Shown here in pieces: positions 26,103 to 35,283 of a stretch of 64,000 bases of DNA. The notes beneath the pieces are model-generated. The model worked only from the letters and a program-made list of their open reading frames with translations. It searched no databases and was not told the origin of the DNA. A program made the translations under genes and the position numbers. Position 1 is the stretch's first letter. Each line of letters starts with the position of its first letter. Source of the DNA: Microtetraspora sp. NBRC 13810 (GTDB lineage: Bacteria > Actinomycetota > Actinomycetes > Streptosporangiales > Streptosporangiaceae); the NCBI RefSeq assembly GCF_030268685.1, contig NZ_BSRQ01000011.1, forward strand, positions 62,001 to 126,000. Reading direction: 5' to 3'.

Positions 26103-26141
26103 GGTGGCCCCGTCCGCCCCACCGCGGCGGGCGGGGCCACC
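26103..26141. terminator. strong stem-loop downstream of the exporter
   Basis: GGTGGCCCCGTCCGCC (26103-26118) pairs with GGCGGGCGGGGCCACC (26126-26141), 16 bp with one wobble and a seven-base loop. It probably ends the flavin reductase 2-exporter transcript and marks the functional right edge of the cluster. Confidence 0.75.
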
Positions 26142-26320
26142 GCGTCGTGAGCACGGGAAAACGCAGCATTCATGGCAATGAATTGTCATCGGGCCGGTGA
26201 TGGGGACACCCTCACCGGCCACCGAATACTGGACGTCAATGGACCCGCGTTTCTGCCGTATCCGGCGCAAGGGATGACAGAAACGGGGTTGCACGAAATT
26301 CGCCCCGAAGGAGCCGCATA

Positions 26321-27370
26321 ATGCTGAGAAATTGGCGGAGCACGACCGCCATGGTGAGAATGCGGGCGCTGGCCGCCGTGACGACGGCCGCCGCCCTGGT
26401 GCTGAGCATGGCCGGCCCCGCCCAGGCCACGCCCGCCAGGGCCCCGGCGACCGGCGTCGCCCACGACATCGACGACTCGGGGGTCATCGTCGGCTACGTC
26501 GACGACGCCGCGGGTGAGCGGCGTGCGGTGCGCTGGAACCTCGACGGCACGGTCACCGAACTGCGCGCCCGGCCCGGCGCCACCACCAGCCGGGCCTACG
26601 GGATCAACGCGCGCGGCGTCATCGTCGGCGAATCCCAGGGGCTCCCGGTCCAGTGGAACACCAACGGCACGATCACCGAGCTGGCACATCCGCAGCCCGG
26701 CGTCTACGACCCGTACCGGATCAATGAGAACGGCTTCATCTCGGGCTGGTCCGGCGGGACGACGGCGCCGCGTCCGGTCAAGTGGAAGCCCGGCGGCAGG
26801 ATCGCCGAGCTGCCGCTGCTCCCCGGCGGGCGCAACGGCCAGCCCTGGGGGATCAACGGGAGCGGCGTCATCGTCGGCGACTCCGAGATCCTCGACGGCG
26901 GCGAGTACGAGTGGCACGCGGTCCGGTGGAACACCGACGGCACGATCACGGACCTGGCCCCGGCCGGGGCCGTCGGAAGCACGGCGTACGACATCAACCC
27001 GAGCGGCGTCATCGTCGGCCCCTCCTGGACCGCCGATGGTACGTGGCGCGCGCTGCGGTGGAACGCCGACGGCACCACCACCGACCTGCCCGCGCTGCCC
27101 GGCGGCTCCACCCCCTACCCCATATCGATCAACGCGAGCGGTGTCATCGCCGGCTACTCCCTGAACTCCGCGGGCAAGTGGCGCGCGGTGCGCTGGACCC
27201 CCGACGGCAGGATCACCGCGCTGCCCGGACTGCCGGACAGCGCGGAGGACTTCGTCTGGGGCATCAACCGGAAGGGCGTCATCGTCGGCTACTCGGTGAA
27301 CGCCGCGGGCGAGTCGCGCCCGGTGCGCTGGGGCCCCGACGGCAGGATCAGCCACCTGCCCGGCCTCTGA
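26321..27370 (+). CDS. secreted HAF-repeat protein
   Basis: This 349-residue protein has a signal peptide of about 34 residues (LAAVTTAAALVLSMAGPAQA, cleavage near AQA-TPA). Roughly seven repeats of 42-48 residues follow, each with I-N-x-x-G-V-I-V-G-Y and V-R-W-x-x-D-G-x-I-x-x-L-P. This is the extracellular HAF-repeat family, likely folding as a beta-propeller. Its biochemical role is unknown. GAAGGAG precedes the ATG. It lies between two biosynthetic regions with a terminator on each side and is probably unrelated to them. Confidence 0.8.
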   Translation: MLRNWRSTTAMVRMRALAAVTTAAALVLSMAGPAQATPARAPATGVAHDIDDSGVIVGYVDDAAGERRAVRWNLDGTVTELRARPGATTSRAYGINARGVIVGESQGLPVQWNTNGTITELAHPQPGVYDPYRINENGFISGWSGGTTAPRPVKWKPGGRIAELPLLPGGRNGQPWGINGSGVIVGDSEILDGGEYEWHAVRWNTDGTITDLAPAGAVGSTAYDINPSGVIVGPSWTADGTWRALRWNADGTTTDLPALPGGSTPYPISINASGVIAGYSLNSAGKWRAVRWTPDGRITALPGLPDSAEDFVWGINRKGVIVGYSVNAAGESRPVRWGPDGRISHLPGL

Positions 27371-27386
27371 CCTCCATGACCGACGC

Positions 27387-27415
27387 GTGGCCCGTCGCTT
27401 CCGGCGACGGGCCAC
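27387..27415. terminator. terminator after the HAF-repeat gene
   Basis: GTGGCCCGTCGC and GCGACGGGCCAC form a perfect 12-bp stem with the five-base loop TTCCG, 17 bases after the stop codon. Confidence 0.75.
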
Positions 27416-27419
27416 ACTC

Positions 27420-27475
27420 GTGCGCGCAGGCGGGTGCGCGCAGGCGGGTGCGCGTAGACGGGTGCACGTAGGCGG
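27420..27475. repeat. four tandem 14-bp repeats
   Basis: GTGCGCGCAGGCGG is repeated exactly twice, then twice with two or three changes each (27420-27475). The region is intergenic between two terminators. No protein reading is supported. It is probably a simple tandem expansion. Confidence 0.7.
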
Positions 27476-27600
27476 GACGACGCCGCACGACAGGGTCTCG
27501 CAGAAGCGGCGCCGTACGGTGGGGCCTCGCGGAGGCGGCGCCCCCTCGCGGAGGCGGCGCTCGCAGGGCGCGGGGCCGGGGCGTGGCCGGGGACGCGAGC

Positions 27601-27635
27601 GGGGCGCCCTCCCGGTGGTCTCGGGAGGGCGCCCC
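27601..27635. terminator. terminator for the leftward oxidase gene
   Basis: GGGGCGCCCTCCCG and CGGGAGGGCGCCCC are perfect 14-bp inverse repeats around a seven-base loop. They lie 31 bases beyond the stop of the FAD protein gene and would end the leftward six-gene transcript. Confidence 0.75.
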
Positions 27636-27666
27636 GTGTCGAACTCGGGCGCGTCGCGGCGGGAGC

Positions 27667-29010
27667 TCAGCCCGCGGCGGTCAGCGCGTGCGCGGCCCTG
27701 GTGCCGGAGAGCAACGCGGCCTCGGTGGTCGGCGAGTTGAAGTAGTCGCCGGCGAAGGCGACCGGCGGGCGCAGCCTGCCGATCACCTCGGCCGACTGGC
27801 GGTACCGGCCCGGCGCCGGGATCGGGAACCCGAAGGGACGCTCGGCGATCTGGAACGGCTCGGGGTCGGCGGGGAAGTCGCGCCACAGCGTGTTGAGCAG
27901 GGGCGTGACGGTCGCGAACTGCTCCTCCGGGGACGCGCCGAGCAGGCGCCGGGTGAGGGCCCTGCCCGGGTAGGCGAACACCAGCAGCTTGTCGACCGGC
28001 CGCCCCTGCTCGTCGCGTACCTTGCGGGGGTAGGTGATCATGTTCCGGATCGGCGGATCGGCGGAGCCGCCCGCCACGATGTGCGCCTCCGCCGGCAGGC
28101 TGCCGTGATCCACCAGGTAGGCGAACGAGATGGCGGGTTCGTACTCCTGCGTCTCCAGGAACGCGCGCGTCTCGCTGCCGACGACGTCGGCGGGCAGGGT
28201 CGCGGTGAGCTTGGCGGCGATCGGCGCCGGGGTGGCGACCACCACGTCGTCGAAGACCTCGCTGACCGGCTCGCCGACCGGCGTACGGGCGCTGACCTGG
28301 ACCCCCGACCCGGTCAGTTGCAGGTCGGAGACCTCGTGCCCGAAGCGGGCGTCGGCCCCCTCGGCGAGGCGTTCCGCCAGGACCTGCATGCCGCCGCGGA
28401 ACACGTAGAAGTCCGAGCCGCCGAGCCAGGCCAGCAGCGCCCGGCCGTGCACGTTGGAGACGTCCTCGCACCTGAAGTTCCAGAACCCCTCGACCTGCGG
28501 GCGCAGCAGGAAGTCGAAGCCGCGGGGGGACATGTACCGGTGCGCGAACTCGGCGATCGAGGTGCCGTCGTCGAACGGCGCCGCCTTCAACGGGTCGAAC
28601 AGGTCCATCTGGTCACGCCGGAGGACCTCTCGTATCCCGGCCAGCGCGAAGGCGAACCTGTCCCGGAGCGAGGCGAGGGGGTATTTGAGGACGTTGATCG
28701 GGGAGTCCGATGAGAGCGGTACGGCGTCGCCGCCGTCGGAGATGTAGACGCTGCTGGAGATCTTCACGAGCTCGTCCTTGAGCCCGAACTCCTCGACCAG
28801 CTTCGACATCAGCGGGTAGAAGCTGACGTACATGAGGTTGATGCCGACAGTGGGCTCGATCTCCGGCCGGTGCCACGAGCGCGCCCGCCCGCCGAGTCCT
28901 TCTCCCACCTCGAAGATCACGACCTCACGGCCGCTCCTGACGAGTTCCCTGGCCGCCGCACATCCGGCCATCCCCCCACCGATAACTGCGGTCCTCGCAA
29001 CGGACCCCAT
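27667..29010 (-). CDS. FAD-dependent amine oxidase / protoporphyrinogen-oxidase-like protein
   Basis: This 447-residue flavoprotein has the dinucleotide motif VIGGGMAGCAAARELVRSG and the following GEGLGGRARS typical of the amine oxidase/phytoene desaturase superfamily. A C-terminal FAD contact is in VAFAGDYFNSPTTEAALLSG. The family oxidises amines, porphyrinogens or desaturates terpenoids; the substrate is unknown. A strong GGAGGTGACC site precedes the ATG. It is the last gene of a leftward array with acyltransferases and an adenylate-forming ligase. Confidence 0.82.
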   Translation of the reverse strand: MGSVARTAVIGGGMAGCAAARELVRSGREVVIFEVGEGLGGRARSWHRPEIEPTVGINLMYVSFYPLMSKLVEEFGLKDELVKISSSVYISDGGDAVPLSSDSPINVLKYPLASLRDRFAFALAGIREVLRRDQMDLFDPLKAAPFDDGTSIAEFAHRYMSPRGFDFLLRPQVEGFWNFRCEDVSNVHGRALLAWLGGSDFYVFRGGMQVLAERLAEGADARFGHEVSDLQLTGSGVQVSARTPVGEPVSEVFDDVVVATPAPIAAKLTATLPADVVGSETRAFLETQEYEPAISFAYLVDHGSLPAEAHIVAGGSADPPIRNMITYPRKVRDEQGRPVDKLLVFAYPGRALTRRLLGASPEEQFATVTPLLNTLWRDFPADPEPFQIAERPFGFPIPAPGRYRQSAEVIGRLRPPVAFAGDYFNSPTTEAALLSGTRAAHALTAAG

Positions 29011-29094
29011 TGACGGTCACCTCCACCGGATTGGCACGAGATTACGAGAAGTCTGGATATTGGGTCGCTCGTCGCCTGAAAGCAGCACGAGCGG

Positions 29095-30306
29095 TTATTG
29101 CAGTGAACCGCCCTGCGGTTGCGGCACCGCGGGGTCCGTCACCGGCCGGGCGAGCGGGCCCGGCCGCTCGCGCTTCGTCGCGAACCTGCGCTGGATCGGC
29201 TTTTCGACGAGCTCGTAGAGCAGCCAGGACGCCACCACGGCCAGGGCGAGGCTGACCGCGAAGAACCCGACGGCGGACAGGCTCGTCGCCTGGAAGTCGA
29301 GGCCGATCACGTAGAAGACCAGGGTGATCGCGAACACGTGCAGGAGATAGAAGGCGTAGGAGATGTTGCCGAGCCAGACCATGGGCCGGGTGGCCAGCAG
29401 GGATCGGCGGCCACGGATGTCGACCGTCGCCGCCGCGGCGATCAGCAGGATGATCGGGATGATGGTCGCCGCCGCTATCGCGTACAGCGTGGGGACGTTC
29501 AGCATCACGACGTAGCCGGCGACGAAGACCAGCGCGGCCGCCCACAGCGGAAGGTTGATCCACTTTCCGGTCAGCAGGATCCTGGCCAGGAGGATGCCGA
29601 TCACGAACTCGGCCATACGGGTGAGCGGGAACATGTAGACGAACCACATCTCCCAGTTGTTCAGTCCCCAGAACACGGGCTCACCGGCCGGAAGCAGTCT
29701 CGTCAGCTGCGGGAAGCAGAAGATCAGGACCACCATTCCGCCGACCCAGTACCACAGCCGCTCCGGACGGATCCGGTTCAGCAGCACGAGGAGGAACGGG
29801 AAGCAGAGATAGAACATCGCCTCGATGGACAGCGTCCAGCCCACCGTGTTGAACGCGGCGCTGATCCCCAGGTCGCTCGACCACGCCTGGAGCAGCAGCA
29901 ACTGCGGCACGACCGCCGAAGCCTGTTCGCCCAGGCTCGGATAACCGACCGACGCGCCCATCCAGGCGATGAACAGCACCGCCACCCCGAAGGCGACGAG
30001 GTAGTTGGGGTAGATCTTGAAGAAGCGGCGCCGCCAGAACTTGGCCGCGGTGTCACTCGTGCGGACCGACCAGGTCAGCACGAAGCCGCTCAGCACGAAG
30101 AAGACGGAGACCCCCACCGACCCGGCCATGACGACCGTCGCGTTGATCGCCTCGCCCAGCCCGCCCGGGGGGACGCTGACCGGATCCTGTAACGCGTGGG
30201 TGAGAAAGACCATGAACGCCGCCACCCAGCGCAACCCGGTCAGCGAATTCAACTGCGCGGGCATGTTCGCCACGGAGGCCGATTGTTTTGACTGCACGGC
30301 GGACAC
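29095..30306 (-). CDS. acyltransferase-3 family membrane protein, copy 1
   Basis: This OafA/acyltransferase-3 protein of about 403 residues has some ten TM helices. The conserved His is in MVFLTHAL, RRRFFKIYP follows, and GWTLSIEAMFYL and YAFYLLHVF are recognisable. Members O-acylate sugars, lipids or small molecules. It is clearly homologous to its neighbour at 30525. The start is uncertain: the frame is open to an ATG at 30366, but the GTG at 30306 aligns best with the neighbour's N-terminus. Confidence 0.85.
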   Translation of the reverse strand: MSAVQSKQSASVANMPAQLNSLTGLRWVAAFMVFLTHALQDPVSVPPGGLGEAINATVVMAGSVGVSVFFVLSGFVLTWSVRTSDTAAKFWRRRFFKIYPNYLVAFGVAVLFIAWMGASVGYPSLGEQASAVVPQLLLLQAWSSDLGISAAFNTVGWTLSIEAMFYLCFPFLLVLLNRIRPERLWYWVGGMVVLIFCFPQLTRLLPAGEPVFWGLNNWEMWFVYMFPLTRMAEFVIGILLARILLTGKWINLPLWAAALVFVAGYVVMLNVPTLYAIAAATIIPIILLIAAAATVDIRGRRSLLATRPMVWLGNISYAFYLLHVFAITLVFYVIGLDFQATSLSAVGFFAVSLALAVVASWLLYELVEKPIQRRFATKRERPGPLARPVTDPAVPQPQGGSLQ

Positions 30307-30524
30307 GACCGCCCCCATTCCCCAGGTTCTCGCGACCACCATCCCGGTGGCCATCACTGTGTGCACGACTTCGTTGGCACGGAGCCTCGTGCGAAGGCCA
30401 CGACGCGCCGGATTTCACGGATGCCGAGCCGGAACGTAACAGCGTCTCGCCGGCGGCGGCCAGCAATAAATTCCGAATTCGTCAAGTCGGCGGGCAGGTC
30501 CCCGACGCCTGCCCGCCGTGCGAC

Positions 30525-31721
30525 TCAGGGGGAGACTTCCACCTTCCCCGGCCGGTGTTCCACCGACGGCCGGCGCTTCGTGGCGAACCTGCGCTGCATC
30601 GGCCGCTCGACGAGCCCGTAAAGCGCCCAGGACGCCAGGATGCTCATCGTGAGCGTGACGCCGACGAACCCGGCGGTGTGCAGGTACGTGCCCGCCTGGA
30701 AGTCGAGCCCGATGATGTAGAGGACGAAGATGATCGAGAACAGGTGCACCAGGTAGAAGGCGTAGGAGATGTTGCCGAGCCAGACCATGGGCCGGGTGGC
30801 CAGCGGGGACCGCCGGCGGCCACGGATGTCGGCCGTCGCCGCCGCCGGGATCAGCAGCACGATCGGGATGATGGTCGCCGCCACGATCGCGTACGACTTG
30901 GGCACGTTCAGCGTCACCACGTAGCCGGCGGCGAAGATGACGCCCGCCAGCCACAGCGGGACGTTGATCCAGCGTCCGGCCATGACGATCCTGGCCAGCA
31001 GGATGCCGATCACGAACTCGGGCAGGCGGGTGACCGGCAGCACGTAGACGAACCAGTACTCCCAGCTGCTCAGGCCGAGGTACGCGGCGTCGCCGCCGCC
31101 GTCCGAGAGGAGGTCCGCCACCTGGGGGACGCAGAAGACCACGAGCACCAGCCCGCCGACCCAGTACCACAGCCGGTCCACCCGGATCCTGGTCACCGCC
31201 GCGAGCAGCAGCGGAAAGCAGAGGTAGAAGACCGCCTCCACGGAGAGCGTCCAGCTCACCGTGTTGAACGCGAAGGCGGCCTGGAGATCGGGCAGCCACG
31301 CGTGCAGCAGCAGCACCTGCGGGATGAGACCGGGGAGCTGGTCACTCAGGGGGGCGAACCCCACCTGCTCCCCCATCCACAGGACGAACACCACCGCGAT
31401 GAGAAAGGCGACGAAGTGGTTGGGGTAGATCTTGAAGAAGCGGCGCCGCCAGAACTTGGGCGCGGTGTCGTTCGCGCGTGAGGACCAGGTGAGCACGAAG
31501 CCGCTCAGCACGAAGAAGACGGAGACCCCGACATAGCCGGCCAGGGCCACCCCCGTGTTGATCGCCGTGCCGACCTCTCCTTGCGGGACGGCGTTCGGCA
31601 GGTAGAGCGCGTGCGACACGAAGACCATGAACGCCGCCACCCAGCGCAGACCGGTGAGTGAGTTCAGCTGCGCAGGCATCTTCGCCGTGGAACCCGGTTC
31701 TTCCTTTTGTTCGATGGCCAT
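30525..31721 (-). CDS. acyltransferase-3 family membrane protein, copy 2
   Basis: This 398-residue paralogue of the preceding gene shares the stretch MPAQLNSLTGLRWVAAFMVF and the motif blocks RRRFFKIYPN, SWTLSVEAVFYLCFP and TRPMVWLGNISYAFYL. The two copies arose by tandem duplication and look roughly 60 percent identical by eye. The ATG follows AGAGG. Two acyltransferases side by side may act on two positions of one product or on different acyl donors. Confidence 0.87.
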   Translation of the reverse strand: MAIEQKEEPGSTAKMPAQLNSLTGLRWVAAFMVFVSHALYLPNAVPQGEVGTAINTGVALAGYVGVSVFFVLSGFVLTWSSRANDTAPKFWRRRFFKIYPNHFVAFLIAVVFVLWMGEQVGFAPLSDQLPGLIPQVLLLHAWLPDLQAAFAFNTVSWTLSVEAVFYLCFPLLLAAVTRIRVDRLWYWVGGLVLVVFCVPQVADLLSDGGGDAAYLGLSSWEYWFVYVLPVTRLPEFVIGILLARIVMAGRWINVPLWLAGVIFAAGYVVTLNVPKSYAIVAATIIPIVLLIPAAATADIRGRRRSPLATRPMVWLGNISYAFYLVHLFSIIFVLYIIGLDFQAGTYLHTAGFVGVTLTMSILASWALYGLVERPMQRRFATKRRPSVEHRPGKVEVSP

Positions 31722-31828
31722 GATGACCTCTTTCTCAGGTCCCGCGAACCACCGCCCGCAGGCCCTGCAACGGCGTGACCGGACTCGTCGGCGAACGGAG
31801 TTCTCTCACGCGGTGGTGTTTCAGCGGA

Positions 31829-33427
31829 TCACGCCGGCTCCGGCCGGGAGTCGCCGGTGTACGGCCTGGCACCGGAACGCAGCAGTTTCGCCAGTTCCAG
31901 TCGTTTGATCTTCGTGGTGGCGGTCTGCGGCAGGTCCTCCTGGCGCCACTGCACCGGGTCGGCCATCTCCGGCAGCCCCGCGACCGCGGCCCGCCACGCG
32001 GCCGGGTCGAGCGGCGCGTCGTCCCGGGTGCTCACCACCGGCTGGGGCAGGTCGTGCTCGTTCGGGACGAGGATCACCTCGATCAGCTCCGGCAACCGCG
32101 TGAGCAGCTTGTCCTCGATCTCCAGGGTGCTGTCGATCCCCGGGATCTCGTCCACCTCGCGGTCCAGCATGTGCAGGCAGCCCCACTTGGTGCGGTAGCC
32201 GACGTCGCCCATGCGCCACCACTCGCCCTTGGCCTGCTTCTCCCAGCGCTCGTGCTCGCCCAGGTAGGTCACGATCCGCCCGTTGCTGAGCACTTCGATG
32301 TACCCCGGCGAGGACTTGGTCGGCCGCTTGCCGTCACGGCTGACCACCCGGACATCCGTCATCCCGGGGAAGGGCCGCCCGACGCACCTGGCGTCGAACT
32401 CCGCGCCGCCCTTCTTGCTGTAGGTGCGCGCGGCGATCGGGCCCACCTCGCTCTGGCCGTACGCCTGGGCGAAACGCGGCGCCCGGCGCCGTGAGGCGCA
32501 GAGCATCCGGTGCACGGTCCGCGGGTGGATCGCGTCGAAGGTGGAGCTGAAGTACTTCACGTTGGCCAGCGGCGCGCGCGGATCGTCCGCGAGCACCTCC
32601 CACCGCAGGAACGCGTTGGGGTGCGCCTCGATGAAGCCGGGCGGGAACCGGGAGAACAGGTCGGCCGCGGCCTTCGGGTCGTCGTCCCGCATGACGATCA
32701 TCGGGTGCCCCTGGAGGACCGAGATGGGCATGGCGGTGTACATCCGGGAGTGCACGAACGACACGTGGATGGCGATGGGCTCGCTCCTGCGGACCGCCGC
32801 GGCCACGATGGTCGCCTGCGGACGGTACCGCGCCTGCAACGTCCGCCCGGTGTGCACGGCGAGCTTGGGAATGCCGGTGGTGCCGGAGGTGTGGGTGATC
32901 AGGGTCGGATGGTCCGGGGGCATGTTCACCGGCGTGACCCGGTCGACGCCGGCGAGTTCGGCCAGCGGGGTGGCCTCGGGGTGGGCGCCGGAGGCGAGCA
33001 GCACGTGATCGGCGAGCTCGAACACCTTGTCCGTCAGCTCGGTCTCCAGCTTGACCTGGTCGGTGACCAGGTGCGGCCGGCCCATGCGACGCATGAGCTC
33101 GCGCACCGTGGCGCCGTCCAGCTTGGGGGACAGCAGCGCGGGAATCGCCCCGATCCGGGCCAGCGCGCAGGCCAGCAGGGAGATGTCGAAACCGTGCGAC
33201 TTGTACACCACGACGCGTTCCCCGGGACGGACCCGGGCGGCCCAGAGCCGGGAGGCGAAGTCGTCCACCAGGTCCGCGAGTTCGGTCAGGACCAGTAAGC
33301 GCCCCCGCTCGGGAGCGATGTCGAGCTCGTGGTCGAGGATCACCGGGCTGGCCGGGTGCCGCGCCGCCGCCCGGTCGTACAGCGTGCCGAGCCGGATCCC
33401 ACGGTTGTTTATTCGTTGCAGGAACAT
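31829..33427 (-). CDS. adenylate-forming ligase (acyl-/aryl-AMP or CoA ligase)
   Basis: This 532-residue ANL-family enzyme has the P-loop LITHTSGTTGIPK, an A5-like AYGQSEVGP, the hinge aspartate in RMGDVGY and a C-terminal lysine region TATTKIKRLEL. The middle of the protein (FSRFPPGFIEAHPNAFLRW) is unlike standard fatty-acyl ligases, so the substrate is open: fatty acid, aromatic acid such as 3-hydroxyanthranilate, or another carboxylate. GGAAGGAAGG precedes the ATG. No carrier protein gene lies in the window, so transfer to CoA or direct use of the acyl-AMP is likely. Confidence 0.85.
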   Translation of the reverse strand: MFLQRINNRGIRLGTLYDRAAARHPASPVILDHELDIAPERGRLLVLTELADLVDDFASRLWAARVRPGERVVVYKSHGFDISLLACALARIGAIPALLSPKLDGATVRELMRRMGRPHLVTDQVKLETELTDKVFELADHVLLASGAHPEATPLAELAGVDRVTPVNMPPDHPTLITHTSGTTGIPKLAVHTGRTLQARYRPQATIVAAAVRRSEPIAIHVSFVHSRMYTAMPISVLQGHPMIVMRDDDPKAAADLFSRFPPGFIEAHPNAFLRWEVLADDPRAPLANVKYFSSTFDAIHPRTVHRMLCASRRRAPRFAQAYGQSEVGPIAARTYSKKGGAEFDARCVGRPFPGMTDVRVVSRDGKRPTKSSPGYIEVLSNGRIVTYLGEHERWEKQAKGEWWRMGDVGYRTKWGCLHMLDREVDEIPGIDSTLEIEDKLLTRLPELIEVILVPNEHDLPQPVVSTRDDAPLDPAAWRAAVAGLPEMADPVQWRQEDLPQTATTKIKRLELAKLLRSGARPYTGDSRPEPA

Positions 33428-33467
33428 GCGACTGCCTTCCTTCCCAGCTGTTTCACCCGCACCGGGG

Positions 33468-34010
33468 TCACGACGTTTCGATGACGTCCTTGATCCGCTT
33501 CAACGTCTCGGAGAGATCGCCTTCCAGCTTCGCCGCCCACTCGGATACGAAGCGCTTTCTCGCCGCTTCGTCCATATCCGCAACGATCTTGTGAATGCCG
33601 GTGGTCGCCTTCCCCATCCGGAAGTGGTGCGTCAGCACGCTGCCGCCGTCCGCGGGCCTGATGTCGAATCCCCAGACACTCTCCTGGTCGGCCCCGGCGT
33701 AGGAGAGCATCATCCAGCGGAAGGTGCGGCCGGGCTCGGCTGCGACGATGCGGCATTCGGTGTGCCAGACGCCACGCACCAGCGGCGCCCAGGCGACGAC
33801 CTCCGGACTCCGCAGGTTCTCGCCGCGGAACACGGATCCTTCGGCCGCCGGCTCACCGGAGATCCAGACGCCGCCCTGGCATTCCGGGCTCCATTCGCCG
33901 CTGCGTGGCAGGTCGCTGACCACCGCGTAGACGCCTTCGGGGGTCGCCGATACGGTTATGTCCGCACTTAGTTTGAAAAGCGGGGATGAGTCGATAATCG
34001 ATGCGCCCAT
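33468..34010 (-). CDS. SRPBCC (polyketide cyclase-like / START-fold) protein
   Basis: This protein of about 180 residues starts with LSADITVSATPEGVYAVVSDL and WSPECQGG, characteristic of the SRPBCC helix-grip fold. It could bind or cyclise a hydrophobic ligand. The start is ATG 34010 or ATG 34019; the former has AGGATG at a good distance. It is 40 bases upstream of the ligase gene on the same strand and probably in the same operon. Confidence 0.75.
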   Translation of the reverse strand: MGASIIDSSPLFKLSADITVSATPEGVYAVVSDLPRSGEWSPECQGGVWISGEPAAEGSVFRGENLRSPEVVAWAPLVRGVWHTECRIVAAEPGRTFRWMMLSYAGADQESVWGFDIRPADGGSVLTHHFRMGKATTGIHKIVADMDEAARKRFVSEWAAKLEGDLSETLKRIKDVIETS

Positions 34011-34124
34011 GACTCGCATCCTGGCGACGGCCTCCCCCGGCGGGCCAGGCACTTGGCCAGGGTTCGTCAAGTTCGGCGCCGGGCCCGGGGGACGGGTCGC
34101 CCTCCCGGCCCCCGGTTGCGGACC

Positions 34125-35108
34125 TCAGCCCAGATCGGTCCTGAGCACGATCTTCCCGCCGGCGCCCGTGCCTTCCTCGACCCTGCGGTGCGCCTCGGCC
34201 GCGGCGCTGAGCGGCAGCGTCTCGGCGATGCGCGGGCGCAGCCGGCCGGCCGCGAGCAGGCGGTTGACGGACAGCGCCGCCGCGGCCAGCTCGTCCACGG
34301 TGGCCTGGGAGATCGCGAAGCCGGCGATCGAGCAGTCCTTCAGGTACAGCGGGCCGACCGGGAGCACCGGGCGGGTGAGCATCCCGGCGAGCAGCACGAT
34401 CCGCCCGCGCTTGGCGAGCAGCTCCACCGCACGGGTCAGATCGTTGCGCCCCGCGGTGTCCACGTAGAGATCCGCTCCTCGCGGGCAGCGGTCGCGCAGC
34501 AGCGCGGCGGCCTCCGGATCCCGGTAGTCGACGACCTCCGCCGCGCCCAGGCTCCGGCACAGCTCGGCGTCGCGGGCGCTCGCGCTGGCGACGACCCGCG
34601 CCCCGGCCTCGGCCGCCATCACCACGAGCGCGCTGCCGACGTTGCCCGCGGCGCCCTCGACCACGACGGTGTCTCCGGGGCGGACCCGGCCATGGACGAA
34701 AAGGGCCAGGTAGGCGGTGGCCGCCGGGTGCGCGACGGCGACCACGTCCTCGAACCCGACGCCGCCGGGCAGGTGGTACAGCCGTTCCGCCGGGACGGCC
34801 GCCTGCTCGGCCGCGGCCCCCTGACGACCGGCGTGGCCGAGGCTGTTGCACCACACCCGGTCCCCGGGGGCGAAGCCGACGACCGCGGAGCCGGCCGAGG
34901 CCACCGTCCCCGCCAGGTCCCGGCCGATCACGAACGGGAAGTCGAGCGGAGTACGCCAGGCCCCCGATCGCACGAAGGTGTCCACGTGGTTGACCGCGGT
35001 GGCGGTGACATCGACCAGCACGTCATGCGGACCAGGTCGCGGAGCGTCGAGTTCTCCGTACTTGATGACTTCCGGCGGGCCGAACTGCTCGATATAGGCG
35101 GCGTGCAT
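34125..35108 (-). CDS. NADPH:quinone reductase, zinc-free MDR family
   Basis: This 327-residue medium-chain reductase starts MHAAYIEQFGPPEVIKYGEL, with NAD(P) motif VVEGAAGNVGSALV and GRDLAGTV. No structural or catalytic zinc cysteines are visible, so it is a quinone- or enone-reductase type. The ATG at 35108 is preferred to the open frame extending upstream because it gives the usual family N-terminus. It is the first gene of the leftward array. Confidence 0.85.
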   Translation of the reverse strand: MHAAYIEQFGPPEVIKYGELDAPRPGPHDVLVDVTATAVNHVDTFVRSGAWRTPLDFPFVIGRDLAGTVASAGSAVVGFAPGDRVWCNSLGHAGRQGAAAEQAAVPAERLYHLPGGVGFEDVVAVAHPAATAYLALFVHGRVRPGDTVVVEGAAGNVGSALVVMAAEAGARVVASASARDAELCRSLGAAEVVDYRDPEAAALLRDRCPRGADLYVDTAGRNDLTRAVELLAKRGRIVLLAGMLTRPVLPVGPLYLKDCSIAGFAISQATVDELAAAALSVNRLLAAGRLRPRIAETLPLSAAAEAHRRVEEGTGAGGKIVLRTDLG

Positions 35109-35271
35109 GATCCCATTCTCTGGATGTTCCGCCTCCCTCGGGCGGCCCACCGGAAATGTTCGTCATGTAGCCGCGGGACCATACCCGGCATCGGACCGCG
35201 GCGGCTACCTGCGACGGCGTGAAGATCTCCACATTGTCGAGCGTGACGGCCCCAAGATCGACATATTCCCG

Positions 35272-35277
35272 TAAACT
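35272..35277 (+). promoter_or_regulatory. candidate -10 element of a leaderless gene
   Basis: TAAACT fits the actinobacterial TANNNT -10 consensus and lies exactly six bases before the ATG at 35284. The gene has no ribosome site, so transcription probably starts at the A of ATG. Confidence 0.5.
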
Positions 35278-35283
35278 GCGCGG

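Noticed and set aside
27420-27475. Short tandem repeats that might suggest a CRISPR-like array.
   Set aside because: Units are contiguous 14-mers without spacers and without cas genes nearby.
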